From contig NZ_CP107036.1 of NCBI RefSeq assembly GCF_029542085.1, positions 2,976,001 to 3,040,000 of the forward strand: a stretch of 64,000 nt of DNA, written 5' to 3'. Positions 1 through 9,307 of this stretch are shown piece after piece; positions within the stretch are counted from its first letter, which is position 1; each line of letters begins with the position of its first letter. The notes beneath the pieces are model-generated. The model did no database searches. It saw only the letters and a program-made list of their open reading frames with translations, and was not told where the DNA came from. A program made the position numbers and the translations under genes. Origin of the DNA: Sphingobacterium sp. ML3W. GTDB taxonomy: Bacteria > Bacteroidota > Bacteroidia > Sphingobacteriales > Sphingobacteriaceae.

Positions 1-754
1 TCAACAATGTCTTAAATTTAAGAAGGCTCATGGAAATTTTAAAGTCTGGCTTTTCAGCAACCAATTTATCCATTAACTCAAATGCTTTTTTGTGATCTTT
101 AGCTGTTAAAGCCTCCTGAATTGGATTGAACATAGCCATCATAGCCTCACTTTCCTCCCGGGCCTTCTGAGCAGCTTTATCAGACTTTTCCTTGAACACC
201 TTCATATCATAAGACCCACCTAATACTTGTGGAATGATAGAATCCAATTGACCGGGGTGTCCAACCCAAATAATATGATTTTCTTTGACTATAAAACTCG
301 CTGGTATTCCGTTTTGCCCAGCTGCCCGCAGCCATTTATTACCCATACCCTGGTCTTTATCATCGACAATAACACTATAACCCATATTGGCATCATTCCC
401 ACGCACGAATTTTTCCACCGCCGGAACTACCGTTTCGTAAGACTGACCTTTTGGAATCTTTTCCCATACATTGACACCTACAAAGGTAATCTTACCTTCA
501 TATTGTTTTTGTAAAACGGTAAGATGGGGCATAGCTGCTTTACAAGGGCTACACCAGGTAGCCCAAAACTCCATCACATAGATTTGCGCTGGATCAAACG
601 AGTCGAACTGTTTCCCTTTCAACCACTTCGAATAGCTGATTGCCGGGGCGGGATCACCTACATTTAACTTTCCACTTGTCTGTGCATAGCCGCCAATAGC
701 AAACATTGATAATGTGAAGATCAGGATGCAGCTTATTATAGAATGCTTTTTCAT
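1..754 (-). CDS. TlpA-family thioredoxin, 3' end cut by window edge
   Basis: This gene starts at ATG 754 and stays open to position 1, so about 251 residues are visible and the C-terminus lies outside. An N-terminal signal peptide ends near residue 25. A thioredoxin-fold core follows, with FWATWCSPC (redox CxxC at residues 68-71) and the later cis-Pro loop GIPASFIV, typical of TlpA/ResA-like periplasmic oxidoreductases. After the thioredoxin domain comes a charged helical tail that may be a TPR-like extension. The start lies 21 nt after the SusD stop, so it is probably the last visible gene of the sigma/FecR/SusC/SusD operon. TlpA proteins are frequent partners of SusCD loci in Bacteroidota; the substrate is unknown. 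Confidence 0.9.
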   Translation of the reverse strand, partial: MKKHSIISCILIFTLSMFAIGGYAQTSGKLNVGDPAPAISYSKWLKGKQFDSFDPAQIYVMEFWATWCSPCKAAMPHLTVLQKQYEGKITFVGVNVWEKIPKGQSYETVVPAVEKFVRGNDANMGYSVIVDDKDQGMGNKWLRAAGQNGIPASFIVKENHIIWVGHPGQLDSIIPQVLGGSYDMKVFKEKSDKAAQKAREESEAMMAMFNPIQEALTAKDHKKAFELMDKLVAEKPDFKISMSLLKFKTLL

Positions 755-775
755 TATTATTTGTTTTTGTATTTA

Positions 776-2194
776 TTAATAGTTCTGTGTGAGTGTTGTA
801 TTAAACTGGGTGGCGCTCTGTGGAAATGGCAAGATCCATAGCGGCGAATTAGGTTTTAAGACATAGGTCTTACCTCCAATAGTTCTATTGATGGTTTCCG
901 CATAAGCCGCTTCGGTATTCCAGCGCTTTACATCGACAAAATTGCGCCAGGTAAATAGAAATTCTATCCGTGAGACTTTTTTCAGATAAGCCATCGCCTC
1001 GGTGGCATCTTTAACCACGAGTGGAGCATACACTTCTGGCGCAATGCGACGGACCCGGATCTTTTCAATTTCTTCCATACCAGCAGAAAGTTTATTGCTG
1101 CGGATCAAACACTCAGCTTTCATAAGCACGAGATCTGATACGGTCATTCCGGCACTATTTCCTTCATAACTAATCGCAATCCAGGCAGGGATATCAGGAA
1201 GCCCAACGTAGATCATTCCATATTGGTAATTATAGACATTGGTATAGTCTTTAATAATATTTCCGGGCTCATAGTAATCTTTTAGTATCTCATAAGTAGG
1301 TGTGAGCAAAGATGGATCGAATGTATTAGAAAATGCATAAAACAAATTATCCGGGGCAATGAGGCCCTTTCGGCTCAGAACACGATTGGCCATTACCGGT
1401 TCGGACAACAGATAGCGGTGGTCCTCCAATGTATTGTTAATTGCCAGCGCATTATTTACGGCTTCTAATGCACCACTGTAATTGCGTAGAGACATCAAAA
1501 TTTTTGCTTTCAAAGCATAAGCAAATCCCCTCCCAAACCGCATGCTATTTTTAGGCCGATCAGGCAATGCTTCTGCTGCCAATGCGGCATCAATATCTGC
1601 AAGCATCTTATCGTAAACCTCCTGTACTGTTACTTTGGCATTCTCTTTCTCAAAGTTAATATCAGTGACGTAGGGAATACCGCCATCTGTTGATGCCGTG
1701 GCAGGATCATACGCTTTCGCATACATATTGACCAAAAGGAAATGCATAAAAGATCTAAGCACATAAGCCTCCGCTTTGAGCTGTTCCAGAAGCTTTTTGT
1801 CCCCGCTGGCCTGATCGGCGTTCGCCAATACAATATTGGCGACCATGGCGATGTTTTTATAAAGTCCGTCGTATCGTGCATCAGTAGGTGTAAGCGCTGC
1901 ACGGTCGGCAGCTTCGTCATAAGTCAACAGCACTTTATCCATGGTCAATACATTGGATGAAATCACATTAGGTACATTGTATGCCAGTAGATACATGTCA
2001 TTGACAATCAGAGAAAGCTTATTCATGTTAAAGAGATTACCAGAATAATTTACATTCATCAACTGATCAAGGTCATCGGCACGATTGAGCAAGTTTTGCC
2101 CCTTGGGTACAAAATCAGTGTATTTTGCACAACCATTTATTCCGAACAACGAAATAAAAAGGGCCAAAAGGTATAGTTTAAATCTTAATTTCAT
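776..2194 (-). CDS. SusD/RagB-family outer-membrane lipoprotein
   Basis: This is a cell-surface lipoprotein that caps the SusC transporter and captures substrate. I chose ATG 2194, four bases after the SusC stop; the longer frame needs a TTG inside susC. The 472-residue product opens with a lipoprotein signal (LFGINGC, Cys 22). It continues with the N-terminal TPR-like helices of the family (LKAEAYVLRSFMHFLLVNMY) and ends with the usual SusD pattern (RRIAPE, RIEFLFTWRNFVDVKRW). Length is normal for SusD. It sits between SusC and a TlpA-like gene. The substrate cannot be read from sequence, and no adjacent glycosidase points to a glycan. Confidence 0.93.
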   Translation of the reverse strand: MKLRFKLYLLALFISLFGINGCAKYTDFVPKGQNLLNRADDLDQLMNVNYSGNLFNMNKLSLIVNDMYLLAYNVPNVISSNVLTMDKVLLTYDEAADRAALTPTDARYDGLYKNIAMVANIVLANADQASGDKKLLEQLKAEAYVLRSFMHFLLVNMYAKAYDPATASTDGGIPYVTDINFEKENAKVTVQEVYDKMLADIDAALAAEALPDRPKNSMRFGRGFAYALKAKILMSLRNYSGALEAVNNALAINNTLEDHRYLLSEPVMANRVLSRKGLIAPDNLFYAFSNTFDPSLLTPTYEILKDYYEPGNIIKDYTNVYNYQYGMIYVGLPDIPAWIAISYEGNSAGMTVSDLVLMKAECLIRSNKLSAGMEEIEKIRVRRIAPEVYAPLVVKDATEAMAYLKKVSRIEFLFTWRNFVDVKRWNTEAAYAETINRTIGGKTYVLKPNSPLWILPFPQSATQFNTTLTQNY

Positions 2195-2198
2195 AGTT

Positions 2199-5100
2199 TT
2201 AAAAATTTGCATTGATACCAAAGACAAAAGATGTTTGAAGAGGTGCTCCTCCAGTTTCGGGATCTACATGCACATCTTTCTGTCTGATCCATAATGATCT
2301 TGGATTATTGATCTGAAACCGCAGCTTTAGATTCCTGGCTTTGATCCTTGTTGCCAGATCTGCCGGCAATAAATAACCTAAGGCTATATTTCTAATTTTA
2401 ATAAAATCTGCACTGCGCACTAGATTGTCTGAGTAATAGTATTGATTTGAAGGAGCAATCTGATAATACTGGCCACTTCCGGGAATATCTGTATCAGTAT
2501 TTTCGGGTGTCCAGCTATCCAGTAAATAAGATGGCATAGCACCATAATTGGCTGACGGGTATGCCAATGGTACTGGTCTAGCCCTAAAATAGTGACCACC
2601 GTAATACATAGCAAAAATACTGAGGGTGAATCCCCTGTATGAAAAGTCATTGTTAAATCCCATCGTGATCTTAGGATCACCGCTGCCTGAAAAAACGATA
2701 GCATCTGCATCTGTGGGACCCAATGTTGCCTTAGTCGGTACACCAGCTGTATTATACCACTGTGCCATGCCCATATCATCAAGTCCTGCAAAACGAAAAG
2801 AGAACAATGAATTTACAGGGTATCCTTTACGGTACGAATCACCGGCTGCCAGCGTAATCGGATTTCTAGTCAATTCATCTACATCAGTAATGCGGTTTTG
2901 ATTATAAGCCCCTGTTAAATTACTCGTCCAGCCAAATGTTTCCCGTGAAGTGGCTCTAAACCAATCATAACTCAAATTGAATTCCACTCCGTTATTGACC
3001 ATGCTGGCGTTGTTGATAACCATGGATGCAAAGCCTTCGGATGGGTCAAGCCTTTTCTGTGCAAATAGATCTGTCCCCTTGCGACGGTACCAATCTAGGG
3101 TACCCCGTAGACGACTTTCGACAAGGCTAAAATCGATACCGATGTTGGCCGTAGCTGTCTTTTCCCATCGCAATTGCGGATTCGGTGGATTGGAGACTGT
3201 AGCATTGGGCTCTTGGGTCAAGTTGTTGATCCCTGCTGTTCCCACCAAAAGTGCACTTACATTCCGGATATTGCCCGTTAACCCGTATGATGTCCGAACC
3301 TTTAAATAGTCAATCCAAGTATATTGCTTGATAAAATCTTCATTGGATGCAACCCAGGATACACCAACTGACCAAAGTGGTCTACCTCTATATTTTTCGT
3401 CTCCACCAAAAAGGTCAGCATAATCTTTACGTATAGACCCAAAAAGATTATATTTTTGATCATAGGTATAAGTCAGGTTAGCATACCCAGAGGCAAAGCG
3501 GTGCATAATGTCTTTTTGAAGGCCCATGGAAACAGCCTCACCAAAATGATATTGATACAAAGGATAATTCGCATTCCAAAGCGTCCCCATCTTTTTCTCA
3601 TCCATGGCGTCAAAATTGACCACGTTGGTCAGTTGGGTCTGCAACTGATCATCATACCCTAACAAGACGCCATTTGTGCCATAAGACCTAGTCTGGCGAA
3701 ATTCAATACCGGCCAGGGCAATAAAGCGATGTCTGTTAAATGTACGGTCAAAATTGGCCTGAAAACGCGCTGTATAGTTGGGACTACGTAAATGGGATGT
3801 GGCCAATTTTCCGCCTTTTGGAATATAAGATGGGTAGGAAACAGCTTTCGTTACAGGATCTTCATACCGATAAGTGTACACATTATGCAACCACCGCATC
3901 GTATAACTATCTTCTTCCGAATAACCCGATACATCTGTGCGGATATCTTCATATTGGAACATCGGCTGCAAAGACAAGCCATTGAAAGGTCTGATATTTA
4001 AATTTAAATAATACCGGGTATTTAGTGTACTAGTATTCACAAAATCGCGTTCCAATTCGTCCATGTGATTGAACAAAGCGGACTGTAGTTCTGGTCGGCT
4101 CTCGGCAATAGTGTTATAGACATTAAAACGATTGTTCGTATAGTATGCTCTGCTACTATCATCATTGAACAATCTGAAATAAGAAGGAACATTAAAAGGG
4201 GTAAGTGCAAATTGGTTATTGTGAGTGCGAACCCTCCCGATGACACTATTGATGCCGTAATCGATATCAAGCCACTTATCTACACTATAACCGCCTTTAT
4301 AGTGTAAATTAATACGGCGATCAAATGCATTAATAATACCTTTATTGTCATTCATATAATTTAATACAAAGCTATTTTGAGCTTTACTGGTATTTGTCCG
4401 TAAGGCCAGATTGTATTGTTGGGTTACACCTTTCAGCAGGGCATGATCATGATATTCTTTTGCAAAATCATTCTCTTTATAATTTTTTAATCGTGCATCG
4501 AGTTCAGATTGATTAATGCGATTGGTGTTGAGCTGATAATATGTATATTGGACAGGGGTAATTGCCTGCCCGGTGGCGATATTACTTTCAAAGTCTTGAA
4601 TAGGTTGCTTAACTGTTCCACTACCGCCACTGAACCACCATTTATAATAATTGCTCTCCCAGTCTACCTGCTGGCCCGGCGACATAAAATTGTTATAGCT
4701 ATAATCCGGTTTTTCGGTAACTGTCACATTGGCCGAAGCTTCAACAGTAGTTCTCCCCTTTTCTGTTGCTTTTTTTGTCGATATGACAATCACTCCATTG
4801 GAGGCTCTGGCACCATATATGGCTGCAGCCGCAGCATCTTTTAACACGGTCACCGTTTCTATATCATAGGGATTGACATCCGCAATGGATCCTTCGATTG
4901 GCAAACCATCGACAACAACCAAAATACCTGTTGAAGCCTCCATTGTGCTGGTACCGCGAATAGTGGCCTTGCCTTGATACTGCACCAAGCCGGGAACGAT
5001 GCCTTCGAGATTGTCCATCACGTTGATACTATTGCGTTTTTCGATATCTTTGCTGGTCACAGTAGTCACGGAACCGGTAATATTTTCTCTACTGATCTTT

Positions 5101-5792
5101 TGAAAACCGGTATTGACAACTTTTACTTCGTCCAGACTGCGCAGCGTAGGCTTCATGTTGATGATCATATACTCTTTTTGCGCTAATTGTCCAGCTGTCA
5201 CTGTCGTTTCGCTGGTTTCGTAGCCCACATAGCTCACCTCAAGAATATCATTGACCTCAAGCCGATCAAAACGAAAAAAACCTTTGTTGTCTGTAGCTGA
5301 GACCTGATTGGTTCTTTTTATTTTCACTGTAGCACCTGCCAAAGGGATAGACTTTTCTCCCACCACCAAACCTGCTAATCCTTGCTGCATGCTCAGCCCG
5401 CTATCAGTCGATTCATCTTTTAACTTAGGCTTCTTTAGACTTGTGATCACAACGGACTTTCCTTCAATAGAGAAGGCGAGATCACGCCCCTTTGTAAGTG
5501 ATTGCAGAGCCTGATCAAGACTTATATTCTGAAGATCGAGATGAATCGATCGATGTTGTTGAAAAATAGCCTTGTCCAGCAAAAAGTCATATCCCGTCTG
5601 TTGCCGCAGCTGTTTTATGATCTTTTCTAAGGAGGCATTTCGCTCCATTATCGTGACACGTTGTGCATACGAGGCCCCGTAGGTATGCATCAACATACAT
5701 GTCATGATAAAAAAAACTAATTTCATAATAAATAGTAGTTTAGGTAAAGGCCGCATGGGGTAAAAAACACCCAATAGCACATTTTTTTTCAT
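2199..5792 (-). CDS. SusC/RagA TonB-dependent transporter with STN signalling domain
   Basis: This is an outer-membrane TonB-dependent importer of 1197 residues. After a signal sequence (cleavage near residue 43) come an STN domain (about 50-115), a carboxypeptidase-like regulatory domain (139-210), a plug (about 230-340, with LVVVDGLPIEG and the SusC signature AAAAAIYGARASNGV) and a 22-strand-type barrel to the C-terminus. The STN domain is the part that contacts a FecR anti-sigma factor. This fits the FecR gene 171 bp upstream and the sigma gene beyond it. SusD starts four bases downstream, so translation is probably coupled. ATG 5792 is the first in-frame start; the unusually long N-terminus before the hydrophobic core could mean a later start. 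Confidence 0.95.
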   Translation of the reverse strand: MKKNVLLGVFYPMRPLPKLLFIMKLVFFIMTCMLMHTYGASYAQRVTIMERNASLEKIIKQLRQQTGYDFLLDKAIFQQHRSIHLDLQNISLDQALQSLTKGRDLAFSIEGKSVVITSLKKPKLKDESTDSGLSMQQGLAGLVVGEKSIPLAGATVKIKRTNQVSATDNKGFFRFDRLEVNDILEVSYVGYETSETTVTAGQLAQKEYMIINMKPTLRSLDEVKVVNTGFQKISRENITGSVTTVTSKDIEKRNSINVMDNLEGIVPGLVQYQGKATIRGTSTMEASTGILVVVDGLPIEGSIADVNPYDIETVTVLKDAAAAAIYGARASNGVIVISTKKATEKGRTTVEASANVTVTEKPDYSYNNFMSPGQQVDWESNYYKWWFSGGSGTVKQPIQDFESNIATGQAITPVQYTYYQLNTNRINQSELDARLKNYKENDFAKEYHDHALLKGVTQQYNLALRTNTSKAQNSFVLNYMNDNKGIINAFDRRINLHYKGGYSVDKWLDIDYGINSVIGRVRTHNNQFALTPFNVPSYFRLFNDDSSRAYYTNNRFNVYNTIAESRPELQSALFNHMDELERDFVNTSTLNTRYYLNLNIRPFNGLSLQPMFQYEDIRTDVSGYSEEDSYTMRWLHNVYTYRYEDPVTKAVSYPSYIPKGGKLATSHLRSPNYTARFQANFDRTFNRHRFIALAGIEFRQTRSYGTNGVLLGYDDQLQTQLTNVVNFDAMDEKKMGTLWNANYPLYQYHFGEAVSMGLQKDIMHRFASGYANLTYTYDQKYNLFGSIRKDYADLFGGDEKYRGRPLWSVGVSWVASNEDFIKQYTWIDYLKVRTSYGLTGNIRNVSALLVGTAGINNLTQEPNATVSNPPNPQLRWEKTATANIGIDFSLVESRLRGTLDWYRRKGTDLFAQKRLDPSEGFASMVINNASMVNNGVEFNLSYDWFRATSRETFGWTSNLTGAYNQNRITDVDELTRNPITLAAGDSYRKGYPVNSLFSFRFAGLDDMGMAQWYNTAGVPTKATLGPTDADAIVFSGSGDPKITMGFNNDFSYRGFTLSIFAMYYGGHYFRARPVPLAYPSANYGAMPSYLLDSWTPENTDTDIPGSGQYYQIAPSNQYYYSDNLVRSADFIKIRNIALGYLLPADLATRIKARNLKLRFQINNPRSLWIRQKDVHVDPETGGAPLQTSFVFGINANF

Positions 5793-5882
5793 ACTTTTGT
5801 TTTGGTTAAATGGTTCATGTCTGATTAGTGTCGTTCATTTTTTAATGAGCATCTTTTGGGCAGCATCATTTTTCTTTTATAG

Positions 5883-5908
5883 CCGCGAGGTGGTGATGCA
5901 CCTTGCGG
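5883..5908 (-). promoter_or_regulatory. Strong stem-loop in the fecR-susC gap
   Basis: The 171-bp gap between fecR and susC contains a GC-rich hairpin. CCGC-x-AGGTG pairs with CACCT-x-GCGG around a 6-nt loop, leaving one internal mismatch. In the transcribed direction it is followed by CTATAAAAG rather than a T-run, so it is not a classic terminator. It could attenuate or stabilise the susC mRNA relative to the regulator genes. Function is inferred only from position and structure. Confidence 0.5.
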
Positions 5909-5963
5909 TTTTCTCGAAAATTCACCTTTCGGTCGTTCCCCTGCTGATTTAAGATAAATAGGT

Positions 5964-7094
5964 TTAATTTGTTACTATAAGGGTCCTTTCTTTAATTTTG
6001 AATTTTACTTTGTTTGTTCTTTCAATTTGGCGTAATGTGGTTACTAAATCATTTGATCTGGAGATGTATCCCCACAAATTGAGCGACTTTGGCGCATCTG
6101 CTGTAAACTGGACATCCATATTGTACCAACGTCCTATGGACAGCATGATATCGTGAAGATTTCCGTCAATTTTAAAGAAACCATTCTTCCACGCCAAAAT
6201 CTCTTCCGTATCTTGCTCATGGACATTGATTTGCCCAAGTCGGTTGACAGCTTGTTCGCCAGGTCTGATAATACGTTCTCCTGAACTGCTCACTACATTG
6301 ACTTTCCCTTCAATAAGCGTGGTTTTGACAAGCCCCTTTGATTCTGCATAGGCATTGATGTTGAAATGCGTACCAAGGACTCGAACATGCTGAGATGCCG
6401 TTGCGACAATAAATGGTCTAGAATTTTTGCTTACTTCAAAATATCCTTCACCCTGCAATTTAACTGTACGTACAGCACTGGTAGCAAGATTGGAATCAAA
6501 AGTCAAACTAGACGCGGCATTAAGCCAAGCTTTCGAACCGTCCGGAAGGACGACTTGGTACATTTCTCCATTTTTTGTGGTGATAGTATTGCGAGCTGCT
6601 TTAATGGGCTGAGGATTGGCGTGATTTGCCGTGAAAACAAGTATGCCCTCTGCATTTTTGGAGATAACGACTCCTTGCTCCGTCATGATTTCACCTACAT
6701 TGGCAGTATTGAGATCAATCTTCGAACCATCGGACAGCGTTAAAGTAGCACCCTCGTGTCCAGCTTTGATCTCCGGTCCTGTATAGTTGGCTACTTCATA
6801 TTCCCGATGGCGTTGCTGCAGTTTGTATATACCTAGAATGCCTATGAATAATAAAACAGCAGCTGCATAGAATATCCATTTCCGTTTATTCAAAACCCGA
6901 ACTTGAGGCTGGCATCGCTGATCAATAATAGCCCACATCGCTGATTTTATCCTTTTAAAATCTTCAGTAGAGTCGATAGCAGATTGGTCCAGGCGGTTAA
7001 AGGCGTACCATTCTTCGACAACACGCTGTTCCATCTGCGTGGCCGTACCTGAAAGATATTTCTCTACGAGCTCTGCTCCAAGTTTCTTTTCCAT
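5964..7094 (-). CDS. FecR-family anti-sigma factor
   Basis: This inner-membrane anti-sigma regulator has 376 residues and takes the SusC STN signal to the cognate sigma factor. It shows a cytoplasmic N-terminal helical region, one membrane segment (about 73-90), and a periplasmic FecR domain (about 165-260; NTITTKNGEMYQVVLPDGSK, then GEGYFEVSKN and GTHFNINAY). A C-terminal domain of the DUF4974 kind (about 300-376) includes ILAWKNGFF. It lies 124 bp after the sigma gene and 171 bp before susC on the same strand. The paralogue at 17929-19170 has the same architecture. Confidence 0.93.
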   Translation of the reverse strand: MEKKLGAELVEKYLSGTATQMEQRVVEEWYAFNRLDQSAIDSTEDFKRIKSAMWAIIDQRCQPQVRVLNKRKWIFYAAAVLLFIGILGIYKLQQRHREYEVANYTGPEIKAGHEGATLTLSDGSKIDLNTANVGEIMTEQGVVISKNAEGILVFTANHANPQPIKAARNTITTKNGEMYQVVLPDGSKAWLNAASSLTFDSNLATSAVRTVKLQGEGYFEVSKNSRPFIVATASQHVRVLGTHFNINAYAESKGLVKTTLIEGKVNVVSSSGERIIRPGEQAVNRLGQINVHEQDTEEILAWKNGFFKIDGNLHDIMLSIGRWYNMDVQFTADAPKSLNLWGYISRSNDLVTTLRQIERTNKVKFKIKERTLIVTN

Positions 7095-7218
7095 AAATCG
7101 AAGTCGGGTTTAGTAACCGTTTAGTGTGTTATACAGTTGAGGAAAGCTTAGGGGGTAGATAAATTTTCAAAATAATTATAACCCACTAAATAAGAACAAC
7201 ATAAGATAATCAAAAATC

Positions 7219-7812
7219 TCAGTTGTCTCTTAAAAAGATCAGCAGCAGTATCCCTAGAGAATTATAATTCGACAGTCTAACTTTAAGAATTTTTAATGCG
7301 TTTTGAACTTGCTTTTTCACGGTGGATTCGCTCAAATTTAGTCTTTCTGCAATTTCACGATGAGACAAATCCTCCAATCTGCTCAGTTCAAAGACTTCTC
7401 GCATTTTAGCAGGCAGTCTGGCTATTTCACTTGTTAGTAATAGCATCAGATCCTTCTCGTCTATTTTTTCTAATGTTTCATCATTCACCTGAAGGCTGTA
7501 CTTTCCAATTTCAGTAAGGTAATCGCTTTTTGTTTTTCCTCTTTGAATATAGTTGAGGACGCGATTGCGAGCGGCCACATATAAGTAAGATGAGATACCA
7601 ACGTTGTCCCTAATCAAATCGCACTTTTCCCATATTGATGTAAATAGATCTTGTACCAGATCTTTGGACGCATTCTCATCACGAAGCATTTGATTTACCT
7701 TATAATAAATCATCATGCTGTATCGATCGTAAATTTCGGCAAAAGCTTCCCTATCTCCATGTTTGAGCAAAGAAACAAGTTCACTGTCTGACAAAATTTT
7801 ATACTTATCCAT
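7219..7812 (-). CDS. ECF sigma-70 factor, FecI-like
   Basis: This is an extracytoplasmic-function sigma factor of 197 residues. Sigma region 2 is visible around ASKDLVQDLFTSIWEK and region 4 around LSHREIAERLNLSESTVKK, a helix-turn-helix for -35 recognition. It is first in the regulatory order sigma, FecR, SusC, SusD and likely activates that set when FecR releases it. The short hydrophobic C-terminal tail (LGILLLIFL) is also seen at the end of the second sigma factor and is common in Bacteroidota ECF factors. The ATG at 7812 is the natural start. The upstream 7813-8031 stretch must hold its promoter; I could not pin one down. Confidence 0.93.
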   Translation of the reverse strand: MDKYKILSDSELVSLLKHGDREAFAEIYDRYSMMIYYKVNQMLRDENASKDLVQDLFTSIWEKCDLIRDNVGISSYLYVAARNRVLNYIQRGKTKSDYLTEIGKYSLQVNDETLEKIDEKDLMLLLTSEIARLPAKMREVFELSRLEDLSHREIAERLNLSESTVKKQVQNALKILKVRLSNYNSLGILLLIFLRDN

Positions 7813-8031
7813 TTTACTTGTCTCACTGCTTTATAAAAGCACTACGGTACTATAGGTAAATTTCAAAAATTAATAATCTGCTACAATAGTAGAAAAATAT
7901 TATAAATTATATTCGTATTTTTTAAAATTTTAGCATTGTTTGCTAGAGATCTTATATCTCGTTGCGACAATATTCTAAAAAAACCGATCGAAGAAAATAA
8001 GGAAAGTTTGGTGGAAGTTAGGAGAAATAAA

Positions 8032-8069
8032 ATACAGAAAGCCATTTTTGATCAAACGGCTTTCTGTAT
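8032..8069 (-). terminator. Intrinsic terminator of SusCD locus 2
   Basis: A perfect 12-bp inverted repeat (ATACAGAAAGCC with GGCTTTCTGTAT, 14-nt loop) lies 33 nt after the stop of the beta-propeller gene. On the minus strand it is followed by TTTTATTTC. It closes the operon that begins near 19.9 kb. Confidence 0.85.
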
Positions 8070-8101
8070 AAAATTGATACTATTAAAATTGTATTACACA
8101 A

Positions 8102-9289
8102 CTATAGTTTCCATTTTGTAAATTTCAATGTACTATTATTGGGATAATCTATCCAAAAGGCGAAAAGCTCCTTATTCTGAACAAGGAGTTTTTGATAAGC
8201 ACCCAGATATTCTTTAAAAGTATTCGATACTATCGGCTTTGCTAAATACATCTCCTTCGCCACGGAATAGTTATCCTTTAGTGCTCTGTAGTTAACAGAA
8301 AACTTTTGGTCACTGAAATCCGAATAGATACAATGGATACCGCCATCATTGCCAAAAGCAGTAGAAAGAAGATTTCCAGTAGAAGTGATCAGATGTGGGC
8401 TAGACCACGACTCCCCTGCATTTCGACTCATGGATAACCATACCTCATTTCGCTGATGTGGATTTTGCCAGCTTAATACAAGATCATTGCCCCGGGTCGT
8501 TAATTCCGTCATTGCTGAGCCAAGTCTCTTAGATATGCTGCCTACAACCTTTGCTGTCTCAAATCTTACTTTTTCGTCATCAGCGATTCTCCTGGTTAGA
8601 AAAATTCCTTTACTACCATATGAACCCGCCGAAATTAAAAGCTGGTTTCCCTTGACCAAGGACATCGCTGGTCCTAAATAATTAATTGTTTGATCAGTAA
8701 ACACATTAACGGGTTCTGTCCAGGTAGCGCCCTTGTCTTTGGACACTTGATATTTCACAGCATTTTTAAAGTTTTTAGTATAGGCAACGTAAACCAAATG
8801 GATTTCATCTCCGTGGCATACAATAGAAGGTTTGTCTAGCAGATTATCACTGCTCTTAATTGGCACTGATTTCAGATTAAAAACTTTGGTATTGAAATCA
8901 AATTCATACAAAGAAATATTTCCGGAAAAAAAATCCTGCCCGATATGCATGCAGACGACATAGGTATCTCCTTTTTGGTTATTACACACAAAAGGATTCC
9001 CAGTGGCGAAGGTATTTGGCAGATCAATTATTCCTTTTGCCGACCAGGTCCGACCATTGTTATCTGATGCGCGATAGGCAACCTGCATATCGGCTGCCTC
9101 TTCACTATTATCTTTCCGGGAGGGACGTTTTTCCATCCATACAGTAACGATACCGTTCTTTGATGGTTTACATGCACTTACCTCGAATGCCCTAACATCG
9201 CTCAGGAGCTCTGATCTATCCGACTGTGCAAAGGCTTGCCCGACTACCGAAACAAACGCACACAATAAAAGTGCGTATATTATTTTCAT
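8102..9289 (-). CDS. Secreted sialidase-like (Asp-box) beta-propeller protein
   Basis: This 395-residue protein has a signal peptide (cleavage near AFAQ, residue 22) and a repeat pattern typical of a six-bladed propeller. Three Asp-box-like motifs are visible: SDNNGRTW (75-82), SKDKGATW and SRNAGESW. It is last in the SusCD locus 2 operon, 18 nt after the TlpA gene and just before a terminator. Asp boxes are structural, and I could not identify the arginine triad and Tyr/Glu pair required for a working sialidase. Exo-sialidase is therefore possible but unproven; a binding propeller is equally likely. Confidence 0.75.
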   Translation of the reverse strand: MKIIYALLLCAFVSVVGQAFAQSDRSELLSDVRAFEVSACKPSKNGIVTVWMEKRPSRKDNSEEAADMQVAYRASDNNGRTWSAKGIIDLPNTFATGNPFVCNNQKGDTYVVCMHIGQDFFSGNISLYEFDFNTKVFNLKSVPIKSSDNLLDKPSIVCHGDEIHLVYVAYTKNFKNAVKYQVSKDKGATWTEPVNVFTDQTINYLGPAMSLVKGNQLLISAGSYGSKGIFLTRRIADDEKVRFETAKVVGSISKRLGSAMTELTTRGNDLVLSWQNPHQRNEVWLSMSRNAGESWSSPHLITSTGNLLSTAFGNDGGIHCIYSDFSDQKFSVNYRALKDNYSVAKEMYLAKPIVSNTFKEYLGAYQKLLVQNKELFAFWIDYPNNSTLKFTKWKL

Positions 9290-9307
9290 ATATCTTTCTC
9301 CTTGTTA

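Noticed and set aside
2085..4844. Several plus-strand frames of 70-120 codons inside the SusD/SusC genes
   Set aside because: They lie wholly within well-supported minus-strand genes, have no recognisable domains and follow the codon structure of the real gene.
8102..9289. Calling the Asp-box protein a sialidase
   Set aside because: Asp boxes are only structural; the catalytic arginine triad could not be identified by eye.
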